64,000 bases of DNA from Coprinellus micaceus (Eukaryota; Basidiomycota; Agaricomycetes; Agaricales; Psathyrellaceae), in NCBI GenBank assembly GCA_951394405.1, contig OX596335.1, positions 4,960,001 to 5,024,000 of the forward strand, given 5' to 3'. The notes below the pieces were generated by a model. That model searched no databases and had not been told where the DNA came from. It saw nothing but the letters and a program-made list of their open reading frames with translations. Positions within the stretch are counted from its first letter, which is position 1; every line of letters begins with the position of its first letter. Below, piece after piece: positions 45,793 through 54,850 of the stretch. The position numbers were made by a program, and so were the translations under genes.

Positions 45793-46671
45793 ATGGATAT
45801 GTCCAACGAAAACACAGACTGTGAGCGCTTGGTTGTGGCGTTGTGCCCCCTGTTGGCTGCTGACGACATATCTCTAGGGGCTTTCCTCGCAGTCCTGAAT
45901 GAATGCATCGCGGGTAAAAGGGACGGCATGACTGTTGGTATTCTTCTTGAAGCCGGTATGCCGCACTGTCTTCTCCTGTTGTGATAGAGAGCCGACAGCC
46001 CATTTTACAGCCGTCGTCGTGGCCGAACAGAGTGGGCGGTCACTCCCAAGTTCATCGGACATCGCGTTGCAGCTCGGCCTCTCCCACCTTGTGCGTTGCT
46101 GCTCCTCCGTTCTTGGTCTACGCCATTCACCCCTTGGTACCCTTAGGCTTTCAATGGCCTGCTGAAGATCAAGTACCATGAAAGCCCTTTGCTCGCTGGA
46201 GTCAAGCTAACCGCCCGAGGATCGCACCTGTATGTGCTTCGCGTTATCCATCTCCTCCTGCGAACCTCACTGTTGACGCGGATCGGATAGGTTCGACCGA
46301 GTCTCTGAAGTCCAGCGCGGGGCTTCTGGAAGGCGATCTCCCCGAAAGCGAGTTCGGGCCAACTTTCAGGCGGCTCAGCTAGGGCGCTTCAGAAAGGTGA
46401 TCAAGCTAGAAGCGATGCCTTCTCTGCTTCAGGTATGCTTGTTGGCACTTTAGCAACAAGCGAAGTCCCTAATGTTCGATAGATTATCCAGGACACTCGC
46501 CGCCTTTCAAATATTGCCGAGGAGGAAGCAAGCGTCATGGCCGATTCGTTGGGCCTGATTTCGAGGATTTTGCGTCAACCTACGCCACCCCCCAACAATG
46601 ATGATCGCGCCAAACTCGACGCTCGTAAGGAAGCTCTCAAAGTCAAAAGGGAATCACTCTATACCTTCTAG
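45793..46671 (+). CDS. Five-exon gene, unknown function
   Basis: Model: 45793-45955, 46011-46090, 46147-46229, 46291-46432, 46483-46671; introns of 50-61 nt, all GT..AG and in frame, about 218 residues. A TATAAAAG box at about 45695 lies roughly 100 bp upstream of the start. The N-terminal part is acidic to neutral and helical (DCERLVVALCPLLAADDISL). The centre has LLKIKYHESPLLAG and a basic stretch (GRRSPRKRVRANF). The C-terminus is helical and charged (QIIQDTRRLSNIAEEEASVM) and ends RKEALKVKRESLYTF. I do not recognise the family. The basic central patch would fit nuclear localisation, which is only an inference. Confidence 0.6.
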
Positions 46672-47220
46672 AGTAGCTTAAACTATGTGATAATACTCAT
46701 TTCTCGATGTGCCTGCCCTGTCCTGGTGATTCTCATTTGTATCGGCTCGAAAAACCGTATCCACTTGAGAATTGGTGTACCCTCTTGGAAATCGAGATCA
46801 TGGCTTCGTATCGCACCTTTCGACCACTTTATTGTTCAGAATTCGGTGCCTCTATTTATGCCAAAAAGATGGGCAGGGCACTGGCGGCCGGGGTGTAAAA
46901 TTTACATGGGTGACCGCAATGGTTATCGAGGACAATGCGCTGGAACATGGTACCAATGCCAATATTACGGTCGCCTCGTGTGCCTGCACAAGCTACAACT
47001 GGATACTAACTACAAGCGATCGCGTACTAGAGAGCACGGTGTGTTCATGATCATCCTCCAATCGCAAGAAAGTCAGAGAGGTTTGCACCCTTGACGCGGA
47101 ACATACAGCAAGGGAAGAAAGACGAAGCTGAAGTTAGAAGATGTCTATAATCGATAGCACGGTCAATGGTAATGTGTGTAAACAGCGTCAGTCCACTGAG
47201 AGTACTGAGAGCCATCATCG
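46672..47220. other. Intergenic, between convergent genes
   Basis: 3' ends of the five-exon gene (plus) and the F-box gene (minus) face each other here. No feature supported. Confidence 0.4.
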
Positions 47221-48309
47221 TTATGGTAAGGTAAAGGAAGACACGGTTCGCTGGTAAGAACCCGTCCGGTCTTCGTTTGAGTCCACCTCCAGAGCAACCC
47301 CGAGATATTTGCTGATTTGAGAGAGCTTATCATAAGCAAGATGCCCTTGATTGAAAGGAGGAAGGGCTGCAGCCAAAAAAGGTGAGCGCGAGGACGTGGC
47401 ACTAAAAAAGTAGCTCACCTCATTGAAGCACTCGTCCCAAATACTGTAGGTGGTATTTAACCTGAGGCGATTGAGTTGCGGCAGCATGGTCGAGAGCCCG
47501 TGCAAGGCTGGGAGGGGGGATGAGCTGGTAATGGCGTCAAGTGTGGACACTAGACCGGACGATTGCGCGAGCATTGATATGACCTCTGTGGTAAGGTTTC
47601 CTGAGGTGAGAAAGACGGCACAAACAGGCCTCCCAGGAACAACAATCTGTGCAATATCTGAAGGTCCGCTGAACACTTCTAGATTGGGAACACAGCTAAG
47701 GGGAATGTCAGGGCGTCGGGAACCGGCGGCCGTTTCACTCTCGCCCAAAGCGAGACTCGTGAGCGCTGGGGTTTTGGTCAGGTACTCCAGAACGTGTTCA
47801 TCCAGAGGAAAGGATGCTTGGATCGTGCGCAAGGTTGGATAATCGAGGTCCGGACCGCAAGGTAGGATGAGAGAGGGGGAGTAATGAGGAGACATGGAAA
47901 TGGAGAGCGTTTGAAGGCTGTGCATGTGCGAGAGAGCGGTGCACAGTGCGTGACAATATGAGAGAGGGATATTGAAGGATATTTCAACGACAATTTTGAA
48001 ATGCCGGATGCGACGACAAAGGTATGGCTTGGAGGCTAGTGTGAGGATGAGCCCGAGGGAGCTCTGGACGATGGTGATACTTCTAAACAGGTTGGCTTGT
48101 GCGGCACCGCGCAGGAGAGAACAGGAAGTCGCGATATTACTGAGCTCTTCTGAAGGGAGGAAGCTACAGATATGCTCGACGAGTTCGAGTGGGGGGGTCA
48201 TGAGGCGTTGCAAGGCAAGGGCCAGCTTTCGACTTCGACTTTTGATTGCGATTCGTTGGTGCTGGATGGTGGCGTTCGGCAACGGGCCAGTGATTGATTC
48301 TTCCTCCAT
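47221..48309 (-). CDS. F-box protein
   Basis: ATG at 48309 (an in-frame GTG three codons upstream was not chosen). About residues 38-77 form an F-box, PLELVEHICSFLPSEELSNI followed by ATSCSLLRGAAQANLFRSI, which should bind Skp1 and place the protein in an SCF ubiquitin ligase as substrate receptor. The rest is leucine-rich and resembles the degenerate repeats behind the F-box in large Agaricomycete families (LQTLSISM, YPTLRTIQASFP, ALTSLALGE, PNLEVFSG, LNRLRLN). The frame is open to 47221 (about 362 residues). A candidate 52-nt intron (47418-47367) would instead give a different C-terminus ending at 47163; the uninterrupted reading looks more protein-like. Its start lies about 340 bp from the LTR of the retrotransposon, which sits in its upstream region. 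Confidence 0.72.
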   Translation of the reverse strand: MEEESITGPLPNATIQHQRIAIKSRSRKLALALQRLMTPPLELVEHICSFLPSEELSNIATSCSLLRGAAQANLFRSITIVQSSLGLILTLASKPYLCRRIRHFKIVVEISFNIPLSYCHALCTALSHMHSLQTLSISMSPHYSPSLILPCGPDLDYPTLRTIQASFPLDEHVLEYLTKTPALTSLALGESETAAGSRRPDIPLSCVPNLEVFSGPSDIAQIVVPGRPVCAVFLTSGNLTTEVISMLAQSSGLVSTLDAITSSSPLPALHGLSTMLPQLNRLRLNTTYSIWDECFNEVSYFFSATSSRSPFLAAALPPFNQGHLAYDKLSQISKYLGVALEVDSNEDRTGSYQRTVSSFTLP

Positions 48310-48647
48310 CCCTGACACCGCCGCCGGTGTCCGTGCGTTTTTCGCGTTTCGGCCTTCAAACTCATAAGGTCAAGGTATAACAATATATTCCGCCAAATGC
48401 GATGAGCACAACTGGTGGCCATAACGCGCCTTCTGTGGAAAGGTCGGGTCAGCACCGCCGACATAATTCAACAGTCTTCCTCGGACGGGTGCCAGCCCCG
48501 GCGTTCAGTGCGAAGGAAAATGTCACTGTATGGAGGAGCATGGATGGATCCAGGGGCCGCAAGCTTCCAGAGTTAATCTAATAAAAGGTACGTACCAGAC
48601 AGCGTATCCATTGATAATGTTTCACAGTCCATCCAAGACGCTAGGGA

Positions 48648-48652
48648 GCAAC
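48648..48652. repeat. Target-site duplication (GCAAC), left
   Basis: gcaac directly before the left LTR, repeated at 56395-56399 directly after the right LTR. Confidence 0.92.
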
Positions 48653-48804
48653 TGTTACGCTTTGCTCCACATGCTTTGTAATATGCGCTATATTTTTATC
48701 TTCGGTCTAGGACTTATTCTTTTTCTTTTGGCCAAACTATTTTGTACTATTATTTGTGTTTTGGTTAGAGTAGTTGACTCTCGTTGACTTGTTATGACGA
48801 ATAT

Positions 48805-48923
48805 TGAGTCACTTTATTTATGACTCATATTCGACTCACTCTTAGTCTGCCTAGACTAAGTATGACTTGTCTCTGACTGTAATCGACTCATAGTTATATT
48901 GATTCGTTAGATATATTGACTCA
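48805..48923 (+). promoter_or_regulatory. Cluster of TGASTCA (Gcn4/AP-1-type) sites in U3
   Basis: Perfect heptamers TGAGTCA at 48805-48811, TGACTCA at 48821-48827 and TGACTCA at 48917-48923, plus near matches CGACTCA at about 48832 and 48884. The last perfect site ends about 20 bp before the TATA box. This is the binding sequence of fungal bZIP factors of the Gcn4/Cpc1 type, which respond to amino-acid starvation. Confidence 0.6.
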
Positions 48924-48943
48924 TAGCGACTAGTATCCATGGG

Positions 48944-48951
48944 TATATAAA
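48944..48951 (+). promoter_or_regulatory. TATA box of the LTR promoter
   Basis: tatataaa. The predicted RNA start at about 48978 lies roughly 30 bp downstream. Confidence 0.7.
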
Positions 48952-48977
48952 CCCTATAGATTAGACCCATGTACTTT

Positions 48978-48987
48978 AGCTTGTTAT
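48978..48987 (+). other. Predicted 5' end of retrotransposon RNA (self-primer)
   Basis: agcttgttat; exactly complementary to ataacaagct at 49253-49262 just inside the left LTR. Position relative to the TATA box fits a transcription start. In Tf1 the first bases of the RNA fold back and prime reverse transcription in this way. Confidence 0.6.
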
Positions 48988-49248
48988 ACTTTTCCCCCGT
49001 TATCGAATAGTGCCTTGTGCCAAAACCCAAAGACAACTAAGAGCAAGCCAATTAAGCCAATAAGACAACGACCAACGCCTAAGTCCAAGCGAGCTATCGC
49101 CAACATAGTTCTTGGTAGTATCAGATACAACGATCGTCAACATCGTACTCGATACCTAAGTTAAGTAATCATTGTGTCATTGACCATTGACCTGCCCAGA
49201 GTCGACCAATTGTCGGACACTTGTCCAACTCCCTCATCGAGGTCGTAA

Positions 49249-51075
49249 CAGAATAACAAGCTCCACAATTACGTTGCCCTCATCAACGAGCGCAACAACG
49301 GCTCGCCCAACACGTCTGCCCCAGGTTCTCCGGAAACTTCTTCAACAACTTCGTCTAATCAAGAACTCTCCTGCATCGACCACGTCCACGCTTTCGACTA
49401 CATCAATAAGGTTGACACTTCATTTGACGATTCATCTCAAAAGGGAGGGGCCGTCTGGTACCGCTGCTATTATCAACCGTGTCCACATAGATTCGATAAC
49501 CCAATTGAAAGTCAGCAAATAGACGCAGGATCTAGACCAATAACTGAGAAAGACGAACACGACGAAAGACTTGTTACCAAATCAAAGGAGAAACACCAAG
49601 CATACGAAAAGCAACACAAGGCAACCCGTGACAGACTCAGAGTAATTGAGGAAGAAGCAAGAGTTATCGCCACAAGAGAATTCAACCAAAAGCAAAAGGT
49701 TGAGAAGCTTAAAGAAGCTGAAGAACAGATCAAAAAGGATCTAGAAGACGCTAAATTAGCCGAAGAAGCAGCACAGAAACTCGAAGAAGATCGAGAACAA
49801 GCAGAGAAAGAACTTAAAGCTAAACGGGAATTCGAAGCAGAACTCGCCAGAAAGCTTCTAGAAGAACAAGCATCTTCTAAAGGAAAAGGAAGAGCAACCA
49901 AGCCGTACACCCGCCCAACATCCAAGAAAGGATCTAGAACTAACACGCCAGGAGGGTCAAAGAAGTCATTCGAACCACCACAACAGATTCAAAGACAAGA
50001 ATCTATCAAAGAAGTAAAGGAAACCGAATCCCCACCTAAAGTCGAACTCGAAGACGAAGACGTCGATATGGTTGACTCCACTTCCATCAATGTCACCAGC
50101 ACTAACTCCGAAGCCAAAGTAAACGTCAAGAATTACAATGGAGACCGAAATGATTTTCTCACCTTCAAAGACTCTCTTTCTCTTTTCTTCGACTACTACG
50201 AAGAACAATACAAAGACAAAGATAGGAAGAAGGTCATTTTCGTGTTATCCAAGCTCACTGACGGAGAAGCCGAAGTATGGAGGAAGCTATACATGGATTC
50301 AGAAGAATACAAAACCGACAAATACAAAGACTTTTGGGATAAATTCGAGAAGAACTTCAGGAAAAAGTACGTACAGGATGACGCCCTGTACTACTTAAAG
50401 AACAAGAAGCAAGACAAAGAAAGCGCACAGACTTTCATTACCAATTGGAGACAAATTGCTGCCGCAGCAAACTTCTCCCTTGTCAACAACGACCGAGTCG
50501 CATTAGATTACCTCAAAGGTGTACTCAAACCTGCAATTGTTGACAAAATGAAGTCTTATTTGGACGAACCCGAAACTTTCGAAGACTGGGTGGAAAAGGC
50601 CATCCTTTCTGATGGAAAATGGAGAAGAGAGAAGGAACAACGAATGGGGCTGTCAAGACCATTCGCATCGCAAGGATTCAGACCAAACCCTGGAAGACAA
50701 GCCGCCAGAGATCCAAATGCCATGGATGTCGACGCGATTACCACGGAAGAAAGAAGGGAACTCCTAAACAAGAAAGCATGCTTCAACTGCCGAAAGGAAG
50801 GTCATTTCGCGAGGGATTGCCGTTCCCCAAGGAGAAATCAAGGATATCCACCACGGTACGGATCTCAATCAGGAAATTATGTACCGAGACAACGGCCAAT
50901 CCCAAACGATCAAAATAACCGACAAGTCGCCACACTTTCGACGAAGAAAGTTCCTATCCAAGAAGCAGCAGTCAATATTCACTCCCTTCTATGTCAATAT
51001 ACGGGAGAAGAAGAAAGGGAAATCTTCGCCAAATTCCAAGAACTTTCCATTGGAAAGCTGGAGGATTTTCAGTGA
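49249..51075 (+). CDS. gag: Gag polyprotein, with ATG-less N-terminal extension
   Basis: The first ATG is at 50068 and gives 335 residues: a capsid-like part (NYNGDRNDFLTFKDSLSLFF, ALYYLKNKKQDKESAQTFIT, YLKGVLKPAIVDKM) and a CCHC zinc knuckle CFNCRKEGHFARDC near residues 237-250 that should bind the RNA. The same frame is open back to 49249, only stopped by a TAA inside the LTR edge, adding 273 codons without a Met. That extension has the codon bias of gag and encodes a charged coiled coil (KLKEAEEQIKKDLEDAKLAE, KELKAKREFEAELARKLLEE) and a basic, proline-containing linker. Whether it is translated from a non-AUG codon, through splicing, or not at all cannot be decided here. The conservative start is 50068. 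It ends in TGA at 51073-51075, overlapping pol. Confidence 0.85.
   Translation, partial: QNNKLHNYVALINERNNGSPNTSAPGSPETSSTTSSNQELSCIDHVHAFDYINKVDTSFDDSSQKGGAVWYRCYYQPCPHRFDNPIESQQIDAGSRPITEKDEHDERLVTKSKEKHQAYEKQHKATRDRLRVIEEEARVIATREFNQKQKVEKLKEAEEQIKKDLEDAKLAEEAAQKLEEDREQAEKELKAKREFEAELARKLLEEQASSKGKGRATKPYTRPTSKKGSRTNTPGGSKKSFEPPQQIQRQESIKEVKETESPPKVELEDEDVDMVDSTSINVTSTNSEAKVNVKNYNGDRNDFLTFKDSLSLFFDYYEEQYKDKDRKKVIFVLSKLTDGEAEVWRKLYMDSEEYKTDKYKDFWDKFEKNFRKKYVQDDALYYLKNKKQDKESAQTFITNWRQIAAAANFSLVNNDRVALDYLKGVLKPAIVDKMKSYLDEPETFEDWVEKAILSDGKWRREKEQRMGLSRPFASQGFRPNPGRQAARDPNAMDVDAITTEERRELLNKKACFNCRKEGHFARDCRSPRRNQGYPPRYGSQSGNYVPRQRPIPNDQNNRQVATLSTKKVPIQEAAVNIHSLLCQYTGEEEREIFAKFQELSIGKLEDFQ
49253..49262 (+). 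other. Primer-binding site (self-priming type)
   Basis: ataacaagct starts 2 nt after the left LTR. No tRNA-type TGG start is present. It pairs over 10 nt with 48978-48987. Confidence 0.6.
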
Positions 51076-54000
51076 AGGAGGAAAACTCGACTATCTCTCC
51101 ATCGCTGTGCATCCGATCCATGCTGATAGCCGAAATAAGAAACCAAAGCATGCACATTCCCATCACGATTATTCACGACGACAAAACTATCACGACTCAA
51201 GGTTTTATTGACTGCGGAGCAGGAGGAAAATTTATTGACGAAAAATTTGCCCAAAGAAATCAACTGCCCATCACTAAGCTTCGTTATCCCCTCGAAGCGA
51301 AGAACGTTGATGGAACACCCAACAAATACGGAACGATCACCCATTATGTACGACTACCTCTCACGATTGGCAAGAAAACGAAGAAACACCAGCTTTTAAT
51401 TTGTGGCCTGGGAAAACAGACACTAATTTTGGGATTTCCATGGCTTCAAGATGAAAACCCCATGATCGATTGGAAACTCGGGACTCTCACTTGGCGGGAT
51501 ACCGAGATTAACGCCATTCCAATTGAAACTCCAGAAATCGAAAACGACACTAGCATCAACATCGTTGATACCGATACAGAAATAGAAATCGAAGTATACT
51601 TCTACGATGAAGACGTAGAAGAGGAATATACCCACGTTCATATCGCAAGAACCACACTATCACGCAAACTCATCCTTCCCAAATACTCCGAACTTCCCGA
51701 TGAATTTGATGAGTTTGACGACTTTGATGATGAAATCGAAGAGAAAACCGAAGCAGAAATCAAGGCCAAATTACCGGAAGCATACCATGAATTTTTCGAC
51801 GTGTTTAGCAAGAAAAACGCCGATAAATTCCCAGCCAGCACAAAGTATGATCATGCGATCAACGTTAAAGACACCTTCGACCCAAGAAGGATGAAACCAT
51901 ACATACTTTCGCCAGATCAGGAAAAGGAAGTTAAAAACTTCCTCAAAGAAAACCTAAAATTAGGACGTATTCGACCATCCCGATCCCCAATGGGATCACC
52001 AGTATTTTTTGTAAAAAAGAAAAACGGAAAACTTCGACTTTGCCAGGACTACCGATACCTCAACGAACACACGATATCAGATGCCTACCCCATTCCCAGA
52101 ATAGATGATCTTTTAAAAAGATTCCAGAAGGCGAAATACTTTTTTAAGATTGATTTGAAATGGGGATACAACAACGTCCGAATCAAGAAAGGAGACGAAT
52201 GGAAGGCAGCCTTCATGACTCAAGGTGGACTGTTTGAACCCACAGTCATGTTCTTTGGCCTAAAGAACTCTCCGCCCACTTTCCAACGACTCATGGATGA
52301 CGTCATTCACGAACACGACGAAATCGAAGAACCACCTAAAATGGAATTAACCAGAACGAATAATGTCAGGGACATTATTCATGTACACGAAGAACTAGAA
52401 GAAGCACCATGGGTAGAAGTGTACATGGATGATGTATTAGGAGCAGGAGAAACCAAGGAACAATGCCGAAAAGAAGTGAAACGCACATTGGCTAAACTTA
52501 GGAAAGCAGGACTACCAGCCAATATCGACAAATGCGCTTTCGAAGTAGAAGAAGTGGATTTTCTCGGATTTATCATTGGACATGGAAAAATCCGCATGGA
52601 TCCAGACAAAATCAAAGGACTAACGGAATGGCCAGTTCCCACCAAACTGAAAGAACTCCGATCATTCTTAGGCTTTGGAAACTTCTATCGAAGGTTCATC
52701 AAAAACTATTCAAAAATAGCAGTACCACTACACGCCCTACAAGGAAAGGACGTTCCATTCGTTTGGTCTGATGAATGCAACACAGCCTTCAACACCCTCA
52801 AGGAGAAATTCACGTCATACCCTGTCCTACATCTCCCAGATCCGGACAAACCTTACCAAATCGAAGCGGACGCTTCCAAACATGCTTCAGGAGCCGTCCT
52901 GACTCAATTAGACGAAAATGGAGCAAGACACCCGATATGTTTTATGTCCAAAACATTCGATAGCGCTCAAAGAAATTACGAAATATACGACAGGGAATTA
53001 CTTGCCATAATTCGAGCATTAGAAGAATGGCGACCATTTATTCAAGGTTCCCCTTTTACAACCACGGTATATTCCGACCATCAGAACCTTACCTATTGGA
53101 GAAACCCACAACGACTTAGCCCTCGACAAGCAAGGGCATGTCTCACGCTGTCAAAATACGACTTCGAATTGAAACATCAAGCTGGGACTAAGATGTTCCA
53201 ATCAGACGCTCTATCAAGAAGACCTGATCTATGTCAAGACGATGAAGACCCAAAAGAAGTCACCATGCTTCCAGAAAACTTATTTGTGAATTTAATTGAC
53301 ACCGCTCTTCAAGAACAAATTTTCAACTCCGACAAAATGGAACAAGAAGCAACGGACGCTCTTAGACTCATTCTAGAAGAAGGTCCCACTGACCTCCAGA
53401 ATGACTTAGAAGACTGGACCATTGAAACCAAAGACGATAAACATATGCTATTTCGCAAAGGAAAAGCTTATGTTCCCGAAGATATCGAACTAAGACGCAA
53501 AATAGTAAAATTACATCACGACGCAGCGACAATCGGACACCCTGGAGAATTAGGAACATTCAACGCCGTCAGAGAACATTATTGGTGGCCAGGAATGAGA
53601 AAATTCGTCAAAGCATACGTCAAGGGATGTGCCGAATGTCAACAATTCAAAATCAACCGACAACCAGTGAAACCAACGTTACTTCCCATCGTTGGTCCCG
53701 AGTCAAATCGCCCGTTTACCCAGCTATCAATAGATTTTATCACCGATCTACCGACATCAAAGGGATATGACTCAATCATGGTCGTGGTAGACCATGGGCT
53801 TACAAAGGGGGTAATTTTAGAACCTTGCAACAAAACTATTACGGCAAAACAAACAGCTGACGCATTTATTCGCCGCGTCTTTACCGATTACGGCCTACCG
53901 GACAAACTTATTTCCGATCGAGGCCCTCAATTCGCCGCCAAAACCTTCCGAGACCTTTTAGAAAAGCTAAAAATAGACTCTTCGTTATCAACCGCCTTTC

Positions 54001-54770
54001 ATCCGCAAACCGATGGAGGTACCGAACGAGTCAACCAAGAAATAGAAGCATATTTGTCCATCTATTGTTCCGCTAACCCGTCAACTTGGAGTCAAGCTTT
54101 ACCAATACTGCAATTCGTTCACAACTCTAGAAGACATGCGGATAGAACACACACCCCATTTGAGTTGATCATGGGTACACAACCTCGTGCCCTACCGGAA
54201 GCATTCGATAAAACCAATTTCCCTGCAAACGAAGAACGGTTCAAAGACCTTCAGAAATCAAGAAATGAAGCCTTATCCGCTCATGAACTCGCACGAAGCC
54301 GCATGATCAAACGAACGTCTAGAACATGGAAGCCCTTCAAAGTCAACGATGAAGTATGGCTTGAAGCAAAGAATTTGAAACTTCACTACCGATCAAAAAA
54401 GATGCAACCCAAGCGTTTGGGACCATTCAAAGTGATAGAGATCATAGGGTCTAGGGCGTACCGCCTAGAACTTCCTAGTCAATGGAAGATTCACAACGTC
54501 TTCCATATCTCGCTTCTATCACCCTTCAAGACCACCGATACCCACGGCCCATCATATCCGCAACCACCACCTGATGTTATCAATGGAGAAGAAGAATACG
54601 AAGTGGAAGGAATCATCAATCACCGAGTCAAACGCAATGGAGAAAAAGAATTTCTCATCAAGTACCTCGGGTACGATGAGAATGAGTCAAAGTGGCTAAG
54701 AGAGGACGAACTAGGAAATTGCCAGGAGATCCTGGATGAGTATAAAGAGGACAATGGTCTGTCGCTCTAA
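50991..54770 (+). CDS. pol: Pol polyprotein: protease, reverse transcriptase, RNase H, integrase, chromodomain
   Basis: 1259 codons in the -1 frame relative to gag, overlapping its last 85 bp; no own start is required if it is made by frameshifting. Domains in order: aspartic protease (FIDCGAGG, Asp at about residue 74); reverse transcriptase about 290-510 with LCQDYRYLNE and the catalytic YMDD at about 477-480; RNase H about 580-720 (EADASKHASGAVL, YDRELLAI, YSDHQNLTYW); integrase with HHCC finger from about 841 (H...H...CAEC) and DDE residues in SIDFITD, ISDRGPQF and GGTERVNQE; chromodomain at about 1203-1255 (FLIKYLGYDENESKWLREDE). A duplicated 15-residue segment lies just before YMDD. No internal stops, so it is probably active. 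Confidence 0.95.
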   Translation: MSIYGRRRKGNLRQIPRTFHWKAGGFSVKEENSTISPSLCIRSMLIAEIRNQSMHIPITIIHDDKTITTQGFIDCGAGGKFIDEKFAQRNQLPITKLRYPLEAKNVDGTPNKYGTITHYVRLPLTIGKKTKKHQLLICGLGKQTLILGFPWLQDENPMIDWKLGTLTWRDTEINAIPIETPEIENDTSINIVDTDTEIEIEVYFYDEDVEEEYTHVHIARTTLSRKLILPKYSELPDEFDEFDDFDDEIEEKTEAEIKAKLPEAYHEFFDVFSKKNADKFPASTKYDHAINVKDTFDPRRMKPYILSPDQEKEVKNFLKENLKLGRIRPSRSPMGSPVFFVKKKNGKLRLCQDYRYLNEHTISDAYPIPRIDDLLKRFQKAKYFFKIDLKWGYNNVRIKKGDEWKAAFMTQGGLFEPTVMFFGLKNSPPTFQRLMDDVIHEHDEIEEPPKMELTRTNNVRDIIHVHEELEEAPWVEVYMDDVLGAGETKEQCRKEVKRTLAKLRKAGLPANIDKCAFEVEEVDFLGFIIGHGKIRMDPDKIKGLTEWPVPTKLKELRSFLGFGNFYRRFIKNYSKIAVPLHALQGKDVPFVWSDECNTAFNTLKEKFTSYPVLHLPDPDKPYQIEADASKHASGAVLTQLDENGARHPICFMSKTFDSAQRNYEIYDRELLAIIRALEEWRPFIQGSPFTTTVYSDHQNLTYWRNPQRLSPRQARACLTLSKYDFELKHQAGTKMFQSDALSRRPDLCQDDEDPKEVTMLPENLFVNLIDTALQEQIFNSDKMEQEATDALRLILEEGPTDLQNDLEDWTIETKDDKHMLFRKGKAYVPEDIELRRKIVKLHHDAATIGHPGELGTFNAVREHYWWPGMRKFVKAYVKGCAECQQFKINRQPVKPTLLPIVGPESNRPFTQLSIDFITDLPTSKGYDSIMVVVDHGLTKGVILEPCNKTITAKQTADAFIRRVFTDYGLPDKLISDRGPQFAAKTFRDLLEKLKIDSSLSTAFHPQTDGGTERVNQEIEAYLSIYCSANPSTWSQALPILQFVHNSRRHADRTHTPFELIMGTQPRALPEAFDKTNFPANEERFKDLQKSRNEALSAHELARSRMIKRTSRTWKPFKVNDEVWLEAKNLKLHYRSKKMQPKRLGPFKVIEIIGSRAYRLELPSQWKIHNVFHISLLSPFKTTDTHGPSYPQPPPDVINGEEEYEVEGIINHRVKRNGEKEFLIKYLGYDENESKWLREDELGNCQEILDEYKEDNGLSL

Positions 54771-54850
54771 ACTTCAGCCAGTTCATCCTGTCTACCCCAA
54801 TCCACCACCCAAAGCCAATCCCAATCCACCAAATCCTCCCCTTCTTAAAA

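Larger units (their letters stand above)
48653..49250 (+). repeat. Left (5') LTR
   Basis: 598 bp, TG...CA ended with 7-bp inverted ends (TGTTACG/CGTAACA). Contains the U3 sites and TATA box listed separately. Confidence 0.96.

Noticed and set aside
48851..49036. 61-codon frame on the minus strand of both LTRs (also 55995-56180)
   Set aside because: Present twice only because the LTRs are identical. It spans the TATA box and start region; no protein features.
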